Notes under the pieces: model-generated
The model's database searches: none
Seen by the model: the letters and a program-made list of their open reading frames with translations, nothing else
What the model was told of the DNA's origin: nothing
Assembly: GCA_034406715.1 (NCBI GenBank)
Contig: CP137864.1
Span: 1,302,001-1,366,000 of the forward strand
DNA: 64,000 bases
From: Rhodotorula mucilaginosa
Lineage: Eukaryota > Basidiomycota > Microbotryomycetes > Sporidiobolales > Sporidiobolaceae
Reading direction: 5' to 3'
Shown: in pieces, positions 1 through 10,362 of the stretch
Layout: every line of letters starts with the position of its first letter
Position numbering within the stretch: position 1 is the first letter of the stretch
Made by a program: the position numbers and the translations under genes

Positions 1-3
1 CTC

Positions 4-1128
4 ATGTCGGCGCCTCTGAGCTCGTCGCACGGGCGGTCCCGCGGCGCGCACCACCTCAGTCCCATCGACGAAGCAGTCTTCAGCTCGAATAACCACGAGA
101 CACAATCCATGTCGCTCTCGCCTCTGAAGCTGTCTGCGACGGAAGCTCGGGGACCGGCGGCAAAACCTCGCCAGAGCGAGTCGACGGCACCCAGCGTTTC
201 TACGACCCAAGGCACGTTCGCCGCGCGGTCGTACGCGCCGTCGACTTCGTATGCACCTTCGGTGGTCTCGACCGTCCAGGCTACGAATGGTCATGCGGGG
301 GCCTCAACTCTGAATTTGCCCGCCGAGACTGCGTCCGTCGCCGTCTCCGACCGCCCGGCCTCGCCACCTCGGACCCCCGCCTACCCGACTCATGAACCTG
401 AACCTGCAGCCGCAACCGGCGCTATCGCCACCGCCAGCGGCAGCGCACCAGGGCTCGGCCTTCCCCCCGCCCTGGGCTCTGACAAGTCAGGTCCGGTCGG
501 CAAGAAGGGTGGCCTGATGGCGCGAATCGGGACGGCGCGCAAAGTCAGCGGCGACAAGATTGTCAAGTTCTTCAACAATACTACGCACAAGGACGAGCCT
601 GCGTCGTCTTCTTCGACGAGTGGTGGTGCTATTTCGGCTTTCTTGCGCGATACCAAGCCTGGCCTGCCTCCGCTTGGACCAGTCTCGGGTGCTGCGACTT
701 CCGCCGCCACACCGCCTCCGCCGCCACCGCCGAAGAAGAAGAGCGACGACTCTGCGTCCGTCCTCGCGAGGTCGGCGCCGGGAACGCCGAGCCTCGAAGC
801 TGCGGCCGAATTCGACAGCGCGGCTGCGAACGCGTACGACGGTTTGGCGAGCCCGACCGAAGAGGGCTTCCCTGCCAGTACGAACAACGGACACGGGGAC
901 GCCTCGGCTGAGAAAGAGACCCTCTCGACGTCGCAGCAAGTGAGTGGTGTTCTTTCCGTTTCTCGATTCTGTCTTTGCTGATTCGCAGCATTCCTCCACT
1001 CTCTAAAGGCGCCGCCACGCACGGAGCGCACGCAGTCGAATGTGTCGACCCAATCTTCTCGCGTCGCCAACATCATCGGATTGTACGAACAACGAGACCG
1101 AAGCGTCGCGGCGGACAACTCGGCTTGA
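4..1128 (+). CDS. Unknown disordered protein, probably 5'-truncated by the window edge
   Basis: Not recognised. The first exon is open from the left edge to 939. The methionine at 4 may be internal, because the frame is open right up to the edge. An intron at 940-1008 (GTGAGT donor, AAAG acceptor) joins in frame to a last exon of 40 codons ending at TGA 1126-1128. The visible 351 residues are rich in Ser, Ala, Pro and Thr, with a seven-proline run followed by KKK. A short basic stretch near residues 165-195 (GKKGGLMARIGTARKVSGDK) is the only part that looks conserved. No signal peptide, membrane segment or catalytic motif is visible. It is convergent with the PAF-acetylhydrolase gene. Confidence 0.6.
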
Positions 1129-1402
1129 TGAGCCGTGACGCGTGATTCTCTTCTTTCTGCCTTTCTTTGCCTGTGAAGACCTCTTAGCTAGATTATCCCT
1201 CCCTCTCCTGTTGGCATAGTTTCCCCCCCTCTGCACGCTTGCAACTGAAGCCCCATCACGCACACACCCTTGCGACTCGCTTGCTTAGGATGCGGAGAAC
1301 GAGAATATGCATATGTTGCGATAAACATCGGAACTTGTTCTACAACGACAGGGTGGGTGATGGTGTAGCTTGCTTCTGTATGCGTGGCGGGACCTGCTCT
1401 AA

Positions 1403-3362
1403 TTAGCGCTTGAGGTGCATCCTCATACTTCCCGGCTCTCCCGCCATGCCCTTCCTCTGCCCAAACCAGCCCTTATCCGCCTCGCCCGGTCTCGCGCCAT
1501 CTGCATCTCGCGGGTCCTCGACCGCCTGCGAGAGGATCGGGCCGTCGTCGTGCCGGTGCGAGAGGAACTCGAGGCAGGCTTGGACGGTCCGGTCGAGGAT
1601 GAGGAAGGGGGACGCGCGCGCGCCGACGAGTTTGGCGGCGAGGGGGACGACGAGGAACACGTCCGAGAAGGACGAGTGCTCGGAACCGACTGTGAGGAGA
1701 CATTTTCCCAGTGGAGCATCAGCGTCACGGGACCCTCTCTCTCGGGCTGAGCTGAGCGAACCGAAGAAGCCAATACAGGGAGCGTCGAAGCTCACCAAGA
1801 GTCATGAGCCAGCCTCTGACGCCCTTCTGTAACGACTTGACCGCCGTCTTGATCTCTTCGAACCGCTCGCTCCAGAGCGTAAAGCTCTCGCTGTTGATAA
1901 CCAGCAACGGGACCGCGATCCCTGCCTGTTTTGCAGAGTTGGCGTTCTCGTCGCCGCGAGCGGGAGAAGAAGAAGCAGACGAAGTGGCCGCCTTCCTTTC
2001 GCCCTCGGCCGCGTCCGTCTCGCCGCTTCGAGGAGGATTTGCGTCGGGGTCTCCTCCTTGTCCATCTCGGGCTTTCGAGAGATCGTCCCGGAGAGCGGTA
2101 GAGACCGTGTGTGACTCGCGAGGTGGGGTCGGATCCGCCGAAGGGTCGAGCGCGATCCCGGCCGTGAAGGGGAAAAGGGGGGCGCCGACTCGGAGCGCTT
2201 CCAACTGCGGGATGACGACAACGTCGCCGTCAGCATAAGATAGCTCGCCAGGGGTTTGAGTTGAAGAACAAGGAAAAGAAGCGCACGGTAGTACCTCCGC
2301 CGAACGAATGGCCCGCCATCGTCACATTCGCAAAATCGATCCGGCCTTTCCACTCTGGCAGATAGCGCCCGACGACGTCCTTGCCGCCGAGGTCGGTTCT
2401 CCGGTTCTCGCGCGCGACGGCAGCTCCCTCTCCGTCGTTGATCCGGTTCAGGACGTCCAGAGCGGCGGCGACTTCCGAGACGCGCAGTTGTTGTTGGAGG
2501 GCGCGGAAATCGAGCTGATGGACCGGGCCGTAGTCGGCGGGCCACCTGGCTTTCCACTTGCAGTCAGTGTGTGTACATGTTTGTATGTCAGAGTTATCCG
2601 AGACAAAGAACGCACTCGACCTGTTCGAACCGGAGGAAATCGACGGTTCGTTCGCGTCCTTTGTCGTCGAGTCGGACGATGCTAATCGGGCCCGAGCCGT
2701 CCCTGTGCTCGAGGGCGACGACGATGAATCCGTGTGAAGCAATATCGCCGCACCATCGACTGCAAACCGTTGTAGACGAGGGAGTGGGAAATGAATGAGT
2801 TGTTTGTTTTTCGAGGGTTTTGAAGAGGGAGGAGAGAGAGGAAAGGAGAGGAAGCGGACCTGTACGTGGTCCTCTGACCGCTCATACCATGCGAGAATAT
2901 GATGAGGGGAAAGGCGCCTCGCTCCGAGGTCTCTGCTCGGATGCGATCTGCCGAAGAAGAAGAAGGAGCAGCGGTGGAAGAAGCAGACGCCGTTGTAGGC
3001 GGAGGAGCGAGCGGTCTGTCTGCCTCGGCAGGGAGGTGGAGCGATTCTCCTGCGAGCTTGAACATCCAGCGGCAGAGGTCCTCTCTCTGGCCGAGGAAGC
3101 GCGAGTAGCCAGCTGCGGTTACGTCAACCGGACGCTGGACCCAAGGCTGGGCGTGGCGGGAACCGGGTCGGGTCTCATCGGCGGGGTAGAAGAGGGTGAA
3201 GAGGACGGTCTCGAGCTTGAGCGCGGGTTCGCCTTGCGAGTGCTTGAGGGTGGGAAGGGGGAACTGACGGCGACGAGGAGCAGGAACCGGCAGTTCGAGG
3301 TCGGTGGTCGAGACGGCGTAGGGCCCCGAGTAGGGTTCGAGCGACTTTATGACTGCGCCCAT
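1403..3362 (-). CDS. Platelet-activating factor acetylhydrolase-like serine lipase
   Basis: Predicted to hydrolyse short or oxidised acyl chains from sn-2 of phospholipids, as in the PAF-AH II/plasma family. The N-terminal part (GAVIKSLEPYSGPYAV, then LFTLFYPADE) and FPLIIFSHGMSG, giving the oxyanion region, are family hallmarks. After an intron follows IASHGFIVVALEHRDGSGP, then the nucleophile elbow GHSFGG, then GIALDPSADP carrying the likely catalytic Asp, and near the C-terminus GSEHSSFSD with the catalytic His. Five exons join in frame: the first ends at 2860, the second starts at 2759, and each later junction has a GT donor and AG acceptor. About 540 residues. The start at 3362 (MGAVIK) is chosen because homology begins there; no signal peptide is evident. 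It is divergent from PRE4 with only 114 bp between the start codons. Confidence 0.88.
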
Positions 3363-3476
3363 CTCACAGCCAGTCTCCCTTCCCTGTTTACAGCTCGAGT
3401 GTGTGGTGTAGCTGGGAGCCAACCCGAGTCGCTTCTCTCTTTCCCACCAGCGCGTCATCCGCATCAGCAGCCCAAG

Positions 3477-4972
3477 AGTGAGCTGCGAGAGCTGTACTGC
3501 CAAGCCATACTCCAGAGACTGACTCCGTATACCCGCCCCGCAGTGAACCACTTCCCGTCAACGTCGTGGTGCGTCACCCTCTCCTCTCCTCTCCCCGCTT
3601 CCATGACCCGACCCACACTGCTAAACCACGGTCTGTTGCAGGGGAAAGCCTCGTAACGACTCGGGAGACGCCTATGCTACCTTCCCAATCCATGCAGGCA
3701 GGACAAAGCCGCCCACAGACGCCTTCAACCAGGGCGTACAGCGAACTCAGTCAGTCCAGTTGCGCGGCCCCTCGTCCCATCTGCTGGGCTTGGACTCTGA
3801 CTCGTGCTGCTGCTGGCAGGCAACCGATCGTGACTGGAACTTCCGTCTTGGGCCTCAAGTTCAAGGACGGCGTCATGCTCGCCGCAGACTGCCTCGGTGC
3901 GTCCCTCCCACTCCCCTTCAAACCATTGACACACAACTGACGCGAGAACCTGGCGCAGCTTCGTACGGGTCTCTGGCGCGGTTCAAGGACATCCGACGAC
4001 TGTACAAGGTCAGCGAGTCGACCATGATTGGCGCGTCGGGCGACATGGCAGACTTCCAGCAGGTCAAGCACATGCTCCAGGGACTCATGTCAGTTTGGCG
4101 GCGCCTTCCCACCCACCGCCCCGCAAGACAGCTGACAAGGTCGTGATATTCGCCCCGCAGGACGGACGAGATCATCACCGAGGACGGCCACGAGTTGTCG
4201 ACGTCGCAAATCTTTGAATACCTCAGCAACGTCATGTACGCCCGGAGGAACAAGTTTGACCCGTATTGGAACGCACTCCTCGTCGCCGGCGTCGAGAACG
4301 GTGAACCGTGCGTACCACCAGCGTCCTTTGTTCAACCGAGTTTCTGGAGAGCGGATGAATTCTCCAGTCCCTGATCACTCGAGTTTCTGGTATCTGTCGT
4401 GTCGCACAGGTTCCTCGCGCACGTCGACCTCCTCGGCGTCACCTACTCGTCCCCCTCGATCGCGACCGGTTTTGGCATGCACCTCGCGCAACCTCTGCTC
4501 CGCAAAGCGCTCGACGACCTCGGCCCCGACGGAGAAAAGTCCCTCTCCGAGGACGACGCGCGCAAGATCCTCGAGAACGCGATGCGCGTCTTGTTCTACC
4601 GCGACGCCCGCAGTCTCAACAAGGTCCGTGTCCTTGGGTGTTTCGTTCCCCCGTTTTCAGCCCTCTCCCGATTTAGCGGGTTGGGGCTCGTGATCGGCGG
4701 GGAACAGTCGTCAGACTGACTCTTTTGGCTCCTTCGAAATCCAACCGCGCGCAGTTCCAAATCGCGACAGTCAAGGCGGACGGTGTCGTGATTGGCGAAC
4801 CGCAAGAGGCAGAAACGTCGTGGAGCTTTGCCGAAGGCTTGCGAGGATGTGCGTCCCCAGACTCTCCTCTCCCATCTCTTCATGACCGGAACTTGACTTG
4901 ACTCACCTTGACCCTGTTCTCGGTCTGCCTCGCCGCCCGCCTACAGACGGCAACTCGGATGAGACGTGCTAG
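3477..4972 (+). CDS. PRE4: 20S proteasome subunit beta type-7 (Pre4/PSMB4)
   Basis: Non-catalytic beta subunit of the 20S proteasome core, cytosol and nucleus. Conserved blocks in order are WGKPRND in the propeptide, [45 protein letters not shown]-like [50 protein letters not shown] and a C-terminal [10 protein letters not shown]. Nine exons give about 273 residues, normal for the family. Junctions are 3568/3642, 3749/3820 and then roughly 3895/3958, 4088/4161, 4308/4411, 4623/4755 and 4849/4947. No ATG lies in frame ahead of the propeptide. The best start is A at 3477 joined to TG at 3544-3545 across a 66-nt intron with GTGAGC donor, CTGAC branch and CGCAG acceptor. The usual Thr after AAD is Cys here (AADCL). 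Confidence 0.93.
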
Positions 4973-5178
4973 TTAGTCTTGGACTTTTGCGTTTCTCCCT
5001 CGCTCGCTTTCGTTTTCGCTTTTGTAAACCATTGTCCATGCATCCAGCTCGGCCTCGTCACGAAGAGAGCAGAGGGAGAGATTGCATACGCGATACAACA
5101 CCAGGAAAAAAGAAACGCTACAGGGAATCGGGGACGGCATGCGAGAGGGTGAAAGAGTTGGGGGGGACCCGCTTCTTT

Positions 5179-5765
5179 CTACTCGATGCTCTTTTCGACA
5201 AAGGCGCGGACCATGGCCTCGACTTGGGTTCTCGCGTCGGTCGGGATCATGTCTGCACGTAAAGTCGCGATGTCAGCGCGGGCATAAGGGAAGAAAGCAA
5301 GGAAGGAGCGCCTAGGAGAGGCGTACGTACCGAGAGCTGTCGGTTCGAGATCATTCACGAGTTCTTGCAAGTTTGGCGGTTCTTGCCCTCGCGCTTTTTC
5401 TGGGGCAGACAAGACCCACACCAAGGTCCGCTTCGATGTCAGTTACAAATTGGGCGACAGGTCAAGAGAAAAGGTCGGTCTCTCACCTCGAGCGAGGTCG
5501 CGGACCCGGTCTTCCCACCCCGCCTCGTCGAGTTTGCTCCGTAGCGCTTCCATGATCCTAGCCAGAGGGACGAGAAAGGGGTCAGAGAGGTCAAACTTCG
5601 CGCAGGAGAAAGACCCTGGCGCCTCATCATCTTCATCACTCCAGACCTGATGAGGAGGGAGTGAACGAGCACTCACTTGCTGTACTCGCCCGACTGGATC
5701 ATCCGCGTCCGCAGCGCTGCTTGAATGTCTTGCTGCGCCGACTGGACCTCTGCAGACGACGTCAT
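5179..5765 (-). CDS. SUS1: SUS1/ENY2, SAGA-DUB and TREX-2 mRNA export factor
   Basis: Small helical protein shared by the SAGA deubiquitinase module and the TREX-2 mRNA export complex at nuclear pores. Four exons splice in frame to about 100 residues. The first is MTSSAEVQSAQQDIQAALRT followed by RMIQSGEYSK, the second reads IMEALRSKLDEAGWEDRVRDLAR, the third carries PPNLQELVNDLEPTALG and the last MIPTDARTQVEAMVRAFVEK. This matches the ENY2 pattern LIETGERERLKELLRAKL, CGWKDQL, DLVAEITPKGRALVP. Donors are GTGAGT, GTGAGA and GTACGT. It is convergent with PRE4, and its promoter (5766-6063) backs onto the end of the alcohol dehydrogenase gene. Confidence 0.9.
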
Positions 5766-6063
5766 CGTGCGTAGTCAAAGTGTCGAAAGGAAAGCGAACA
5801 GTCGTTCAACGCGAGCGGCGCGATGAGAGGAAGTGGCAAAGTCGTCGCGGCCCCATCATATGACGGTGAAACCGGGCTGTATGTACCGCCTAAATATGCG
5901 CAAGCGAGAAATAGTACATTTAAGCGCGCCGAAAAGCCGAATCGCAGTTCCGGACGCTTTCTCTTCGTGCGTTGAGTCGATTCTTCTGGCGCACTCGGAA
6001 GGATACTGCTCAAAGGGACCTATTTACACCATCGATATGTACGGGGAAAAGCAGGACACCATC

Positions 6064-7986
6064 TTAGAGGCGGGTCAGAGGGGGACCGCCGGGAGCCGGA
6101 GGCGCCGACGCGTCGGTGGCGATAAACGCCTTGATGATCTTGTCCTTGGGGTCCCTCTCGCGCATCGAGTAGTACACCTTGTCGATGTCGTCGATCACGA
6201 ACCGGTGCGAGACAAAGATCTCGCGCGGCTTCATCTTGCCCGTCACGATGTAGTCGTCCATGATCCGCTGCATGTACTTGTGCGTCGGAGCCTGGCCGTT
6301 ACCGATCATGCGGATGCCGCGCTGCATGAGCGAGCCGATGTTGAAGCTGTATAGCCGGGAGTGTCAGTTCCCATCATGTACACTCGCCAGAGACCAGAAA
6401 TAAGGGAACTTGCTGGTTCGTGTAGGCGGCGTACACGCCCGTGATGCCGATGCGACCAAAGTTGATCGTCGACTCGATCATCTCGTTCAGAAGCTCGCTC
6501 GTGTCCGTCTCGAGCCCAGTGGCCATCTCGATCTTGTGCAGCCAACCCTTGGCGTACTCGCCGGCGGCGCACTCGAGCGCGACGTCGAGCCCGGCCGGGC
6601 GCGTCTCGGGGAGTCCGTTCGTGCCGCCCTTGGTGAGCTCGTGGATCGCGTGCGGGATGTTCTTGACCTCGTCAAAGTTGATCGTGTCGACGCGGACGTT
6701 GGGGTAGTCCCGCTTGATGACCTTTTCAAAGTGGTCGAGGCGCCACTGCGCGTTGTCGATCGCGATGAGGTGCGAGGCGCCGCGCATCGCGGACCACCAG
6801 CCGGCGAGGATACCGATCGCTCCGACGCCCCAGATGCCGACGATGTTGCCTTCTTGGACGCCGGTGTCTTCGACTTGGTGGAACGAGGTCACAAGGACGT
6901 CCGAGATGAAGAGCGCGTCCTCGTCCGGGACGCCGTCCGGGATCTTGATCGTGTTGGCCTCGCCGTAGGGGATACGGACGTATTCCGCCTGACCGCCGGC
7001 AAACCCTCCAGTAAAGTGACTGTAGCCGAGCATGCCGCCTGCGGGTGATGGGGGTGTCAGTCGACGGGCGAGGGCGGAGCGACAAAAAGCGAAAACATAC
7101 AGGTACGACCGCCGTACATCGTCTGCATCGTGCTCGACGAATTGGTCATGACGCAGGCGGACGAGAGCTTCTTCTGGCACATGAAGCATTCGCCGCAGGC
7201 GCTGTGTGGTCGGAGATTGATTAAAATGGTCCGGGGAAGAGGGAGAGGGGTGTTGACGGGTGTTGACGTACACGTTGAATCCCGCAACTACGCGTTGACC
7301 GACCTTAAGGTTCTTGACGGCAGGGCCTACTTCTACCACAGTGCCGCAGGCTTCATGGCCAAGGATGTCATGCTTGCGCAGTTCGATGATAGCGCCGCTG
7401 TTGAGGCAAAACTCGTCGTGAGTCTTTCGGATCCGGCGGTTCGGGGTAGACTCGCGAGTATGACATACGCAAGAAGATGCATGTCCGAGCCGCAGACAGT
7501 GGTACCCGTTGTCTCGATGACAATGTCCTTCGGGTCCACGACCTTCGGCTTATTGGCCTCCTCCACCTTGACCTGCATGAGCACTTAGGTGTATCAGCAC
7601 CATAACAGTAGGCAGACCGGACGGTAGATAGTATGCGAGCGCAGCGGTATGCAGTATGCGGGGCAGCGGCATGCAGTATGCGGGCGCAGCGGTATACGGG
7701 GGAACAGTAGGCAAGGCGGAGTCTATTCCGCGCTTGAGAAGGCCGACGAGAACGCACCTTCATCGGGCCCTCCCAGACAAGCGCCTGTGCAAAGATTACA
7801 TATACGCATCAGTGAGAGTTTCACGGAGGAGACGTCTCTATTCGACGGACGACGAACCTTCATCTTTTCGCCGGACGGGTCCGCAAATTCGGGCTGCTGG
7901 GACGGGTTCGAAAGATGCGTCTTGATTCCGGTCGGCATCGCGTCCATAGCCTTCTCGGCCGCGTTGGCCAGTGCGTTCATCGCCAT
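6064..7986 (-). CDS. Zinc-dependent alcohol dehydrogenase (MDR family)
   Basis: NAD(P)-dependent medium-chain dehydrogenase; the substrate cannot be told. Visible motifs are the catalytic-zinc region VCGSDMHL, RKHDILGHEACGTV, the structural-zinc cysteines (ACGECFMCQKKLSSAC) and the Rossmann motif GIWGVGAIGILAG. They are followed by HLIAIDNAQWRLD, DVALECAAGEYAKGW, TNHFNIGSLM and GNGQAP. The N-terminus is built from small exons: MAMNALANAAEKAMDAMPTG, then ALVWEGPMK, then VKVEEANKPK. The first ATG at 7986 has no competitor. Most introns are GT-AG, but the one at 6347-6413 uses a GC donor. Intron 7573-7757 holds a short tandem repeat. Close relatives are the glutathione-independent formaldehyde dehydrogenase-like enzymes of fungi; that substrate is an inference. 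Confidence 0.88.
6347..6413 (-). other. GC-AG intron in the alcohol dehydrogenase gene
   Basis: The conserved TNHFNIG motif needs the exon to end at 6414 (ACG AAC CA) and resume at 6346 (C TTC AAC ATC). The intron so defined begins GCAAGT and ends TACAG, 67 nt, with CTGAC before the acceptor. No GT donor in the right phase is available. GCAAGT is the usual form of the rare GC donor class. Confidence 0.8.
7631..7697. repeat. Three-copy 22-23 bp tandem repeat within an ADH intron
   Basis: Three adjacent copies of a unit reading approximately gtatgcgggcgcagcggtat at 7631-7653, 7654-7675 and 7676-7697, differing by a few bases and one indel. The array lies inside the 185-nt intron 7573-7757 of the alcohol dehydrogenase gene. 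It has no coding potential that I can see and looks like a minisatellite. Confidence 0.75.
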
Positions 7987-8646
7987 TGTTCGTTTTCGAT
8001 AGCACGGGTTTTGTGCAGATTCGCTGTTCAGAATCGGGGTGACGTGAACGGTTAGCGTCTCTCCTTCCGAATGGCAGCTGCGGCCTCGCTCCTGAAGAAA
8101 TCGGCCTGTCGCCTGCATACTCACCTCGGTAGAGAGCCTGAGTGAACACGAGAGTGTAGTAAGGAGAAGCAGAAGCCGCAAAGTACCTCACTTGCAGAGA
8201 TCGAGTCGCTTCGCGAGGCGGGACATCGCTTTGATGACGACTGTTCCCCGCAAGTCCGAAAGTTTTCTTCTCCGAGTGCGAGCCGCCGCGGCCGGTTGGC
8301 GAGGGAGCCGTCGGCTTCGAGGCCGCTTCCCGCTCAGGAGTCAGCTTGAAGAACGTGCGCAAGTCGGTGTGCATATGCATGTCTGCATTGGTGACAGTAC
8401 ATACTGTACAGACGATACTGAAGTTCTGAGCAAGGCAGAGTCGCGTGAACGTCGCATGCCATGAGGCGGACATGTGTTCTCTGTCCGCTGCAACTGCCTG
8501 CGCTTGCCTGCGCTCGACCAAAGTCGGCAAAAGAGTCGTGAGAAGGGGGCGTATGCAAGAATGAGACAAGGAAGCTACACGTAGAGGAGATGCAACGCCA
8601 AGTGGCGTTGTGTACAGAGATGGGTACCCGAAGCGGTCGGCGAGGT
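7987..8646. promoter_or_regulatory. Intergenic: ADH upstream region and DRE2 3' flank
   Basis: Both flanking genes run on the minus strand, so this 660-bp stretch should hold the ADH promoter and 5' UTR and the DRE2 3' UTR. A long minus-strand open frame crosses it (7838-8797) but its composition is not protein-like. I see no RNA gene or repeat. Confidence 0.5.
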
Positions 8647-9995
8647 CTAGAGGTCGTCCATGCCGCCGATCTTGACCTTTTGTCCAGGCTCGAAAGCGGG
8701 CATGCCTGTACAATTTAACGCCATCAGTTCCAAGGCACTGCATTATAAGATAGGGAAACAGACCGGGGGAGCTCACCGAGGTACGGGCAGCTGCCACACC
8801 GGAAGGCGTCGCCGAGGTAGCAGTTTCCGCAACTGCTCGTCACGCCACTCTTGATCTTCCTCGCCGGCTTCTTGCCCGTCTTGGCGGCACCGTTGGTCGT
8901 GCTCGCGTTGCCCGCCGTCGTATTCGGCTGCGCGGCAAAGCCCGCCTCGACGAGGTCGTCCTGCTCCTTCTCGTCGAGCAGGATCTCGCGCATGCCGCAC
9001 GTGCAGTCCTTGCATGCCCTCCGGGTCCGCTTGACGTCGCAATCGGCTCGCTGGACCAGCGTTGGTCGCTCGAGGTCCTCCTTGGTCAACAGGGTCGACT
9101 CGTCGATGGTTGGAGTCGTGGCGCCGGAAGAGGATGCAGCCGCGGCGGTTGTGAAAGCCCAGAGCGAGGCCTTGGCTGCCCGCGAGGTCCGACCCGGAAG
9201 CGGGACCGCAGAACCAGGTGCTGCTGCGGAGGAAGGAAGAGGTACTGCTGCAGATGCAGCCGACGGGTCGAGAGTCGAGGCGGGCCGCTTCAGCGAGAGC
9301 GGGACCGAAGTCACAGAGGGCTTGACGGCGATGACCTGTGGCATATCCGTCAGTGCTTCAAGCAGACCGGCTCACATGCAACACGAGCACCCACCGAGTT
9401 TCCCGACTTGTTTGCGCCCGACAGCCCGACCAGAGTCAACTCGCCGAGCAGTTCGTCGTGATCGGCCGCGTCTCCGCGAACTTCGAACGACCCTCCGGCA
9501 GCCAATGATGGTTCGAGGAGGGCCAAGAGCGAGCTCGTGACCAAGTTTGCCGGCAGCAGGACGGCGACATGCTTGAACTGGCTCGAGGGAAGTGCAGTTG
9601 CTGGCGGTGAAGGAGAACGAGGATCACGTCAGCAGGTTCTCCACTGGGCTCGCAGGTGATGCAGCAGGTCAAGACAGCTTCGTAGCGGTGCCCTGTGCCC
9701 ACAATGACCCCGCTGTCGCAGTTCGCTGATACCGCTGATTACGGATTGGGTAATCAACGAGGAGCTCACCTCCCTCGACGATGCGGTCGACCATCTGCAT
9801 CTCGACCTTGCCCTTGCCAGAGAGCTCTGTCACGAGAGCCTGGTACGAGCCATCCTGCGCGGCGGCTTGAGAGGCGACGACGAGGATGTCGGCCGGAGAT
9901 GATGAGGCAGCGGGAGCAGGAGCAGACGGCTCTACGGCGGGCGTAGGAGTGCCGTTCATGTCCAAGTCGTCACTGAACAATGCGAGCGAAGCCAT
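8647..9995 (-). CDS. DRE2: Anamorsin homologue DRE2, cytosolic Fe-S assembly protein
   Basis: Electron-transfer partner of the diflavin reductase Tah18 at the start of cytosolic iron-sulfur protein assembly. An N-terminal methyltransferase-like domain of about 150 residues (ALPSSQFKHVAVLLPANL, GELTLVGLSGANKSGNS) is followed by a long Ser/Ala/Pro linker. The C-terminal CIAPIN1 domain has both cluster motifs. Motif A is the cysteine array in CDVKRTRRACKDCTCGMRE, and motif B is CGNCYLGDAFRCGSCPYLG. The protein ends with PAFEPGQKVKIGGMDDL, as in the family. Four exons; the first intron (about 9604-9770) is long for this genome and joins EG to ATALPSSQ. The start at 9995 (MASLALFSDD) is the only upstream methionine in frame. 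Confidence 0.92.
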
Positions 9996-10362
9996 CCTTG
10001 TCGACGAGCGTGAGAGGAAGAAACTCGACTTGCAGCCACTCGTACGTGATCAGTCAGCCGACTGCGCGACATCTCTCCCGACCAAGCGAGACGCGCAGTG
10101 CAAACAGCAGGTTACAAGAAGGTACGACAAAGGGGCTTGTCCGAGAGTTATACAAGGAAATAATATGCGAGACGATGCGAAAGAACGAGCGAGTCATCAA
10201 CATCAGGAAACGGTTGGAACACGGACTGGAAAGGGGTGTGGCATATATGGACAGCAGCGCGGCGTTCAGTTCGACAACAGACACGCACAGGAAGAAAAAA
10301 GGCGAAGAGATAAAGGAAGGAAGGAAGGAAGCCCGGGTGCACCCGACCGCGCGCGCAGCCGG
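9996..10362. promoter_or_regulatory. Intergenic: DRE2 promoter and RIM15 3' flank
   Basis: A 367-bp gap between two same-strand genes. It contains purine-rich stretches on the plus strand (10280-10335) but no convincing ORF, RNA gene or repeat. Confidence 0.5.

Noticed and set aside
7838-8797. 319-codon minus-strand frame between ADH and DRE2
   Set aside because: Overlaps the ADH first exon and the DRE2 C-terminus in other frames, has no motif and a non-protein-like composition.
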